Part shown: positions 57,719 to 64,000 of the stretch, in pieces | How positions within the stretch are numbered: the first letter of the stretch is position 1 | Layout: every line of letters starts with the position of its first letter | Assembly: GCF_007743815.1 (NCBI RefSeq) | Contig: NZ_CP036265.1 | Location: forward strand, 4,657,823 to 4,721,822 | Direction: 5' to 3' | Length of the DNA stretch: 64,000 nt | From: Alienimonas californiensis | GTDB lineage: Bacteria; Planctomycetota; Planctomycetia; Planctomycetales; Planctomycetaceae | The notes under the pieces: generated by a model | Told to the model about the DNA's origin: nothing | The model's database searches: none | The model's input: only the letters and a program-made list of their open reading frames with translations | Program-made: the position numbers and the translations under genes

Positions 57719-59086
57719 TTAAGCCGTTGGGCGTCGAAGGGGGGCCGCGGCGGCAGGCAGGCGACGGACGACCGCCCGCCACCGCAGCGCGTACAGCGGC
57801 ACGCCGACCAACATGATCGCCCCGGAGAAGCCCCACGCCACGCCGATCGCGCCGTACCGCGGACCGAGCGTCCACGTCGCCAGCCCCACCGCCGCCCACA
57901 TCCCGACCGCCGGCGCCACGAACGCCTCCGCCCGCCACGCCCGCAAGTAGCCCGCCAAACTGAGGGGCACATGCAGGGCGACGCTGCCGGCGACGAGTGC
58001 GCCGAAGGCCGCGGGCGGGAGCAACCGCTCCGCCAACGGCACGCCCCAGAGGTTCAACGCCCACACCAACGCCGTCCCCGCGACGGCCCCCGCGGCGACC
58101 GCCGCCCAACTGGCCAGAAACGTTCGGGCGAACAAGCAGTCGAAGCCGGCTCGATCCTGCTTCGCCGCCAGCGCCCCCAGCCGCGGCGCCCGGGTGTTCA
58201 GCCAGGCGGTCCCGCCGTATTGCAGGGCCAATGCGGCGGACCAACTCATCCCCAGCCGGCCCGCCTCGCCGGCGCCGAGGAGGTCCCGGTGGCGAAACAG
58301 GACGAGGGTGAGCCCCGCCGCCGCCGCTGCGGCGGCGGAACTTTGGACCGCGGCCCGCCACTGCATCGGCCAGACGTCCACCCGCCAGCAGAACGCGGCG
58401 GCGTCGTCCCCGGCCAAGGTTCGCAGGAGCGGCCAGGAGCGGACGATCAGCGCCGCCTCGATCGCCAGCCGTCCGGCGCACGCCGCCGCGACCGCCCACA
58501 GCGATCCGCCGAACAGCATTACGGCCCAGGCGCCGACGTTCGCGGCGACGGCGGCCAGCGTCTGGGTACGCGTCACCGGGCCGACCTGCCCGCAGCCGGT
58601 CAGCACCGCCAACGCCGGGGCGACGGCGACCGAACCGGCCGTGCAGACCGCCGCCGTCCACCACGGCCCCGCCCACGCCGCCTTCAACCCGGACGCGACG
58701 TCGGCGCCCGACAGGCTCCAGGCCCCGAAGGCGCCCACCCCGACCGCGAACGCGGCGGAGCTGAGCGCCGCCCAACGACCGGCGAACCGCGTCAGCCCGG
58801 TCAGCCGACGAGCGGACGAACCGACCGTATCGTCCGCGAACGCGTGAGCCGTTAGGGCGACGAGCACCTCGCTCAGCCCCAGCCGGCAGAGGGCGTCCAA
58901 CCCCAGCAGGCCGGCGATCGTGTAATAGTAGTCCTGCTCCGTCTCCGAGAACCGATCCGCGATCAGCAGGGCGGTGATCGGCGCCGCGACGATCTGCCAG
59001 AACCGAACCCCCAGCGCCCAAGCCACGGTCGCATCGAACTCCGCACGGGCGGCGAGGCGGGCGGCGAAGCGGGCGGGCGGCGGCAT
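57719..59086 (-). CDS. Polytopic membrane protein, Wzx/MATE-like (putative polysaccharide flippase)
   Basis: The 455-residue protein has about 12-14 hydrophobic segments spread evenly. The N-terminal LGVRFWQIVAAPITALLIAD and the C-terminal YGAIGVAWGFSGAIMLVGVP recall O-antigen/teichoic flippases. An export role for a lipid-linked glycan is inferred. ATG at 59086 is preferred over GTG at 59161. No glycosyltransferase genes are adjacent, so the substrate is open. Confidence 0.65.
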   Translation of the reverse strand: MPPPARFAARLAARAEFDATVAWALGVRFWQIVAAPITALLIADRFSETEQDYYYTIAGLLGLDALCRLGLSEVLVALTAHAFADDTVGSSARRLTGLTRFAGRWAALSSAAFAVGVGAFGAWSLSGADVASGLKAAWAGPWWTAAVCTAGSVAVAPALAVLTGCGQVGPVTRTQTLAAVAANVGAWAVMLFGGSLWAVAAACAGRLAIEAALIVRSWPLLRTLAGDDAAAFCWRVDVWPMQWRAAVQSSAAAAAAAGLTLVLFRHRDLLGAGEAGRLGMSWSAALALQYGGTAWLNTRAPRLGALAAKQDRAGFDCLFARTFLASWAAVAAGAVAGTALVWALNLWGVPLAERLLPPAAFGALVAGSVALHVPLSLAGYLRAWRAEAFVAPAVGMWAAVGLATWTLGPRYGAIGVAWGFSGAIMLVGVPLYALRWRAVVRRLPAAAAPLRRPTA

Positions 59087-59441
59087 CGCCCCCAGACTCG
59101 CCGGAACGACCGCCGCCGAACAGGACGCGGCGTTCCCGGCGGAACCGCTGTCCTTCCGCACCGCTGAGGCCGGCGGCGTGATCCTCCGCTGAGGCCCCGC
59201 AGACGGCCCGCGACGGGGTGCCGCAGGCGTCCCCGGCAGACGGCGCCGATCGCGAGGGTGGGGCGGGTCGGGCGGTCCACCGGGGCTCCCGGATGCGGCG
59301 GATCACCGCCGGCGGGGCCGGGCGGTTGATCGCCGGGGGATCGGCTCCTACGCTACCCGCTGCCGGAGGCGATACTGCGCCTCCGTCGACATAACCGAAC
59401 CCCGATCTTTCCCTCCTTCCCGCCCCCGCTCCGCACCGTCC
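59087..59441. other. Divergent intergenic region upstream of the LysR gene
   Basis: About 355 bases lie between two divergent genes. No extra gene is seen. LysR proteins often bind next to their own gene, so an operator is likely here, but no clear T-N11-A palindrome can be singled out. Confidence 0.35.
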
Positions 59442-60437
59442 GTGCTCATTCGAGAGGCCGAAATCTTTCGTGAGGTCGCCTCCCGGCGGAGTTTCTCCCG
59501 GGCGGCGGAGGTGCTGAATATGTCCCAGCCGGCGGTTTCCCAGACGGTGGGGAACCTCGAGAAGCGGCTGGGGGTGAAGTTGCTCGATCGCTCGACGCGG
59601 CCGTGCTGCCTCACGGAGCCGGGCCGGGTGCTGCTGGAAGGTTGCCGCGATCTGCTGGACGGCTTCCGGGAGCTGGAGGACCGCGTGAAGGGTGTCGCTG
59701 GCCGCGTCAGCGGGCGGCTGTGCGTCTCGAGCATCTACTCCGTCGGTCTGCTGCAGGCCCCGACGGTGGAGGAGTTCGCCCGGCTGTATCCGGACGTGGT
59801 CCTTCGGCTGGAGTACGGCCACCCGGACGACGTGTACGACGCCGTCGGCAGCGACGAGGCGGAACTGGGCCTCGTCTCCTTCCCCCGGGGCGGCGGGTCG
59901 TTCGAGAGCATCCCCTGGCAGCGCGAACCGATCGTGCTCGCCACGCGGATCGGCCACCCGCTCGCCGAGGGCGGGTCGGTCAAACCCTCCCGCCTGGCGG
60001 GGGAACCGCTGGTCGCCCTGCAAACGCGGTTGAAGTTGCGGCGGCAGTCGGACCGCTGGCTGAAGAGCGTCGGGGTGGACCCCGAGATTAGCTACGAGTT
60101 CGACAATCTGGAGACCGTGAAGCGAGCCGTCGAAGCCGGCGCCGGCGTGGCGCTGGTGCCCGAACCGACGATTCGCCGCGAGGTCAGCCTCGGCACCCTG
60201 GCGACGGCGACGCTGGAGGGGGTGGACTGGATCCGCCCGCTGGGCATCGTGCGGCGTCGACGGCGACCGCTGAGCGCCGCCGCCAAGGCGTTCTGCGATC
60301 TACTACTGGAAACCGCGGCGGAGCCGAAAGCCCCGGACGGAAACGGGGAACCCGGCCGGGCCCAGACGGCCCACCCGCCCGCAGCCCGCTCCAAACGCAT
60401 GGCAGAGCGGGACGCCGAAGTCGCAGTCGCCGGCTAA
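59442..60437 (+). CDS. LysR family transcriptional regulator
   Basis: The 331-residue protein has the N-terminal winged HTH (REAEIFREVASRRSFSRAAE, VLNMSQPAVSQTVGNLEKRL). A periplasmic-binding-protein-like effector domain follows (GRLCVSSIYSVGLLQAPTVE, VKRAVEAGAGVALVPEPTIR) and a low-complexity tail of about 35 residues. The start is GTG at 59442. Location 114 bp upstream of gltB on the same strand suggests control of nitrogen assimilation (as GltC does in Bacillus), but that is inference; a CysB/Cbl-like role is also possible. Confidence 0.9.
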   Translation: MLIREAEIFREVASRRSFSRAAEVLNMSQPAVSQTVGNLEKRLGVKLLDRSTRPCCLTEPGRVLLEGCRDLLDGFRELEDRVKGVAGRVSGRLCVSSIYSVGLLQAPTVEEFARLYPDVVLRLEYGHPDDVYDAVGSDEAELGLVSFPRGGGSFESIPWQREPIVLATRIGHPLAEGGSVKPSRLAGEPLVALQTRLKLRRQSDRWLKSVGVDPEISYEFDNLETVKRAVEAGAGVALVPEPTIRREVSLGTLATATLEGVDWIRPLGIVRRRRRPLSAAAKAFCDLLLETAAEPKAPDGNGEPGRAQTAHPPAARSKRMAERDAEVAVAG

Positions 60438-60551
60438 CCGAGCCCGGCCCCGACCGCGTCCGCCGCCCGTCCCGCCCCCGTCCCGGGGGAGCGGCCCCCC
60501 GGCCGCCCCCGTCTTTCCGATCACCTTCCGATCGTCCGTCGGATTTCTCTT

Positions 60552-63500
60552 ATGAACGCTCCCTCGATGACCCAGTTCCCCGCCCGTCACCAGGAAGGCC
60601 GCTTCCCGGAGCGGCAGGGTCTGTACGACCCGGCGCTGGAGCACGACAGCTGCGGCGTCGGCTTCGTGGCGCACATCAAGGGCCAACGCTCGCACGGCAT
60701 CGTCACCGACGCCGACCGCATCCTGCGTCACATGACGCACCGAGGCGCCTGCGGGTGCGAGGAGAACACCGGCGACGGCGCCGGCATGCTGACCGCGCTG
60801 CCGCACGAGTTCCTCGCCCGCGTCGCCGGCGAGGAGGGCTTCTCCCTGCCCGAGCCGGGCCGCTACGCCGCCGGCAACGTCTTCCTGCCCCGCGATCCCC
60901 AGCAGCGCGAGCGGGCCAAGAAAACGCTGGAAGAGCGGGTCGCCGCCTACGGGCAGACGCTGCTCGGCTGGCGGGAGCTGCCGATCGACCCCGAGGGCGC
61001 CGACGTCGGCCCGTCCGCCCGGGCCTGCATGCCGCACATCGAACAGGTGTTCGTCGCCGCCGGCGAGAACGTCGTCAAGAATGGCGATCTGAACGAGGGC
61101 GCCTTCGACCGGGCCCTGTTCCTCATCCGCAAAAGCGTCTCCCGCATGGTGCGGGAGGAGAGCGGGATGCCGGAGGCGCTGCTGTTTTACGTGTGCAGCC
61201 TGAACGCCCGCACGATCGTCTACAAAGGCATGCTGACCCCGGAACAGGTCATGCCGATGTACCCGGACCTCGCCGCCGAGGACTACACCACGCACCTGGC
61301 GATGGTGCACAGCCGGTTCAGCACGAACACCTTCCCCAGCTGGGACCGCGCCCAGCCGCTGCGGAACATCGCCCACAACGGCGAGATCAACACCCTCCGC
61401 GGCAACCGCAACTGGATGGCGGCCCGGCAGGGGCAGCTTCAGAGCGAGTTCTTCGACGGCAAACTGGCCGATTCGTTCCCGATCTGCGAGGAGCACCTCT
61501 CCGACAGCGGGAACTTCGACAACTGCCTCGAACTGCTGCTCCGCAGCGGTCGCAGCCCGCAGGAGGCGATCATGCTGATGATCCCCGAGGCGTGGCAGAA
61601 CCACGAACAGATGCCCGAGGAGAAGCGGGCCTTTTACGAGTATCACAGCGCCCTGATGGAGCCGTGGGACGGCCCGGCCAGCGTCTCGTTTACCGACGGC
61701 CACGTGATCGGCGCCGTGCTGGACCGCAACGGCCTGCGGCCCAGCCGCTACTACGTCACCCACGACGACCGCGTGGTGATGGCCTCCGAGGTCGGCGTGC
61801 TGGACGTCGCCCCGGAGAACGTCAAGGAGAAGGGCCGCCTCAAGCCGGGCCGCATGTTCCTCGTCAACTTCGACGAGGGCCGCATCGTGCCGGACAAAGA
61901 ACTGAAGATGAACGCCGCCGAGCGGCGCCCCTACGGCGAGTGGTTGCGCGAGCAGCGGCTTGAGTTGAGCGAGCTGCCTGCCGCGACGGCGCCGCCCGCC
62001 CGCAGCGGGGAGCGGCTGTTCAAGCGCCTCCGCAGCTTCGGGTACAGCGAGGAGACGCTGCGGTTCATGTTGCTCCCGTTGATCCGGGCGAAGAAGGACC
62101 CGATCGGTTCGATGGGCGACGACGCGGCCCTCGCCTGCCTGTCGGAGCAGCCCCGGCTGGTGCCGGACTACTTCAAGCAGCTGTTCGCCCAGGTGACGAA
62201 CCCGGCGATCGACTCCATCCGGGAGGAGATCGTGATGAGCCTGGAGTGCTTCGTCGGCCCGGAGGGCAACCTCCTGAACACCACGCCGGAGCAGTGCCAC
62301 CGCCTGCGGGTGCCGCACCCGGTGCTGACCAACGAACAGACGGCGGCCCTGAAGGGACTGGGCGACAACCCGCACCGCGGCTGGTCGTCGCGGGTGGCGG
62401 ACTTCACGTTCGCCAAGCCGGAGGACCCGCGGGACGCGGAGCGGCTGCTGATCGAGACCTTGGACGCCCTCTGCGCCGAGGCCGACGCCGCCATCGAGGC
62501 CGGCCAGGCCCTGCTGATCCTCAGCGACCGGGCCGCGGGGTCTGACCGCGTCGCCGTGCCGGCCCTGCTGGCGGCGGGAGCGGTGCACCAACACCTCATC
62601 CGCACGGAGAGCCGCACCAAGCTGGGGCTGATCCTCGAAAGCGGCGAGACCCGCGAGGTGCACCACTTCTGCACGCTGGTCGGCTACGGCGCCGACGCGA
62701 TCAACCCGTACCTCGCCTTCGCCGCGATTCGCCACGCCCGCGACGGGGGCTCGCTGGCGGAGCACGAGAGCAGCGGCAAGCCCTGGACCGACGACGAAAT
62801 CGTCGCCGCCTTTCGCAAGGGCGTGGGCAAGGGGATGCTGAAGGTTTTCGCGAAGATGGGCATCAGCACCCTGCAGAGCTACAAGGGCGCCCAGATCTTC
62901 GAGGCGTTGGGCCTCGGGCAGGAGGTCATCGACCGCTGCTTCACCGGCACGCCGAGCCGCATCAAGGGCATCGGCTTCGACCGCCTCGCCCTGGACGCGA
63001 TGCAGCGGCACGACCTCGGCTACCCGTCCGCCGCCGCGACCCGCGGGGACGACTACGACCCGGTCGACCTGCCCAACCCCGGCACCTACGCCTGGCGGGC
63101 CGAGGGCGAGAAGCACGCCTGGACGCCGCAGACCATCGCCGCGGTGCAGAACGCCGCCCGCACCGGCGACAAGGACGCCTACAAGCAGTTCGCCGCCATG
63201 GTGAACGAGCGGGTGGCGAAGGACTGCAACCTCCGCGGCCTGGTCCGCTTCCGCACCGAGGACGCGGAACCGATCGACCTGGACTCGGTCGAGCCGGCCA
63301 GCGAGATCGTCAAGCGGTTCTGCACCGGCGCCATGAGCTACGGCAGCATCTCCGCCGAAGCCCACGAGACGCTCGCGGTGGCGATGAACCGCCTCGGCGG
63401 GAAGTCGAACACCGGCGAGGGCGGCGAGAACCCGGAACGGTTCAACCCGCTGCCCAACGGCGACACCAAGCGCTCCGCGATCAAGCAGGTCGCCAGCGGC

Positions 63501-64000
63501 CGGTTCGGCGTGACGAGCTGGTACCTCACCAACGCCGACGAGATCCAAATCAAGATCTCCCAGGGCGCCAAGCCCGGCGAGGGCGGGGAACTGCCCGGCC
63601 ATAAGGTGGACAAGATCATCGCCTCCGTCCGGCACAGCACGCCGGGCGTGGGCCTGATCTCCCCGCCGCCCCACCACGACATTTACTCCATCGAGGACCT
63701 GTCGCAGCTCATCTTCGACCTGAAGAACGCCAACCCCGGCGCCCGCATCAGCGTGAAGCTGGTGTCCGAGGTGGGCGTGGGCACCGTCGCCGCGGGCGTC
63801 GCCAAGGGGCACGCGGACAACATCCTCGTCTCCGGGGCCAGCGGCGGCACCGGCGCCAGCCCGCTCACCAGCATTAAACACGCCGGTCTGCCGTGGGAGC
63901 TGGGCATCGCCGAGACCCACCAGACCCTCGTGATGAACGGCCTCCGCGACCGCGTGCGGTTGCAGACGGACGGGCAGCTCAAGACCGGCCGGGACGTCGC
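60552..64000 (+). CDS. gltB: Glutamate synthase large subunit (partial, runs off window)
   Basis: The first 1149 residues of the ferredoxin- or NADPH-dependent glutamate synthase alpha chain are present. The enzyme turns glutamine and 2-oxoglutarate into two glutamates. ATG at 60552 gives a short propeptide; the catalytic glutaminase Cys is residue 34 ([20 protein letters not shown]). Typical segments follow: [50 protein letters not shown]. The start of the FMN synthase domain shows as [32 protein letters not shown] and [19 protein letters not shown]. The iron-sulfur cysteines lie beyond the window. A long minus-strand open frame over this gene is its antisense shadow. Confidence 0.97.
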   Translation, partial: MNAPSMTQFPARHQEGRFPERQGLYDPALEHDSCGVGFVAHIKGQRSHGIVTDADRILRHMTHRGACGCEENTGDGAGMLTALPHEFLARVAGEEGFSLPEPGRYAAGNVFLPRDPQQRERAKKTLEERVAAYGQTLLGWRELPIDPEGADVGPSARACMPHIEQVFVAAGENVVKNGDLNEGAFDRALFLIRKSVSRMVREESGMPEALLFYVCSLNARTIVYKGMLTPEQVMPMYPDLAAEDYTTHLAMVHSRFSTNTFPSWDRAQPLRNIAHNGEINTLRGNRNWMAARQGQLQSEFFDGKLADSFPICEEHLSDSGNFDNCLELLLRSGRSPQEAIMLMIPEAWQNHEQMPEEKRAFYEYHSALMEPWDGPASVSFTDGHVIGAVLDRNGLRPSRYYVTHDDRVVMASEVGVLDVAPENVKEKGRLKPGRMFLVNFDEGRIVPDKELKMNAAERRPYGEWLREQRLELSELPAATAPPARSGERLFKRLRSFGYSEETLRFMLLPLIRAKKDPIGSMGDDAALACLSEQPRLVPDYFKQLFAQVTNPAIDSIREEIVMSLECFVGPEGNLLNTTPEQCHRLRVPHPVLTNEQTAALKGLGDNPHRGWSSRVADFTFAKPEDPRDAERLLIETLDALCAEADAAIEAGQALLILSDRAAGSDRVAVPALLAAGAVHQHLIRTESRTKLGLILESGETREVHHFCTLVGYGADAINPYLAFAAIRHARDGGSLAEHESSGKPWTDDEIVAAFRKGVGKGMLKVFAKMGISTLQSYKGAQIFEALGLGQEVIDRCFTGTPSRIKGIGFDRLALDAMQRHDLGYPSAAATRGDDYDPVDLPNPGTYAWRAEGEKHAWTPQTIAAVQNAARTGDKDAYKQFAAMVNERVAKDCNLRGLVRFRTEDAEPIDLDSVEPASEIVKRFCTGAMSYGSISAEAHETLAVAMNRLGGKSNTGEGGENPERFNPLPNGDTKRSAIKQVASGRFGVTSWYLTNADEIQIKISQGAKPGEGGELPGHKVDKIIASVRHSTPGVGLISPPPHHDIYSIEDLSQLIFDLKNANPGARISVKLVSEVGVGTVAAGVAKGHADNILVSGASGGTGASPLTSIKHAGLPWELGIAETHQTLVMNGLRDRVRLQTDGQLKTGRDV

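Noticed and set aside
57615-60023. A long upstream extension of the PVC cytochrome reading frame (about 800 codons)
   Set aside because: The signal peptide begins at 57614, and the extension runs antisense or out of frame through the Wzx-like and LysR genes with low-complexity Arg/Gly sequence.
60303-63920. A 1205-codon minus-strand open frame over gltB
   Set aside because: It is the antisense shadow of gltB, whose plus-strand translation has all glutamate synthase motifs; high GC keeps the opposite frame open.

Overview
The window is high-GC bacterial DNA with a strong planctomycete character (phylum Planctomycetota). The evidence is gene content: two large PVC-type heme-binding 'membrane-bound dehydrogenase' proteins (beta-propeller, HEAT-like repeats, c-type heme), Tat-exported Gfo/Idh/MocA and FAD-dependent oxidoreductases, a secreted ceramidase-like protein and a secreted Cys-rich repeat protein. 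The genus cannot be fixed from the sequence alone.

Region 1 (1-12.3 kb) holds ordinary chromosomal genes: the tail of an unknown gene overlapping mobA, a secreted FAD oxidoreductase, prfC (release factor 3), a DAO-type oxidoreductase fused to a Rieske domain, an SMR efflux protein, a Tat-exported Gfo/Idh/MocA protein, a large secreted putative glycoside-hydrolase-like protein and a zinc alcohol dehydrogenase.

Region 2 (about 12.4-30.1 kb) reads as an old integrated genomic island. At its right edge is an intact tRNA-Pro(GGG) followed by a tyrosine recombinase gene. At its left edge, in the same orientation, is a second copy of the tRNA from the anticodon loop to the 3' end, followed by its own terminator. 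The two copies share a 24-bp identical core, as expected of attL/attR. The integrase carries an in-frame stop, so the island is probably fixed. Its cargo is a cyanophycinase-like peptidase, a TPR-peroxiredoxin fusion, a ceramidase-like hydrolase overlapping a PVC-type cytochrome gene, a secreted isochorismatase-family hydrolase and a WYL regulator. It also carries much decay: a heme-domain fragment, a secreted protein with a frameshift and a stop, a lower-GC fragment, and a degraded IS5-type transposase that appears to have cut off the end of the WYL gene.

Region 3 (30.3-52.2 kb) is one long flagellar/motility cluster on the minus strand. In transcription order: a TPR membrane protein, a FlgN-like chaperone, flgB, flgC, fliE, fliF, fliG, fliH, fliI, fliJ, a motE-like gene, fliK, flgD, flgE, flbD, motA, motB, fliL, fliN, fliO, fliP, fliQ, fliR, flhB. 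Many neighbours overlap by ATGA or TGATG, so it is probably one or a few operons. Oddities: no fliM in the expected place, a long FliN with a FliM/FliY-like N-terminal motif, an EF-hand-like insertion in FliR, and no flhA after flhB, where the tRNA and island sit.

Region 4 (52.5-64 kb) holds a secreted protein with about 60 cysteines in tandem repeats, a second PVC-type cytochrome protein with an N-terminal NPCBM-like region, a polytopic Wzx-like membrane protein, a LysR regulator and the start of gltB (glutamate synthase large subunit), which runs off the window.
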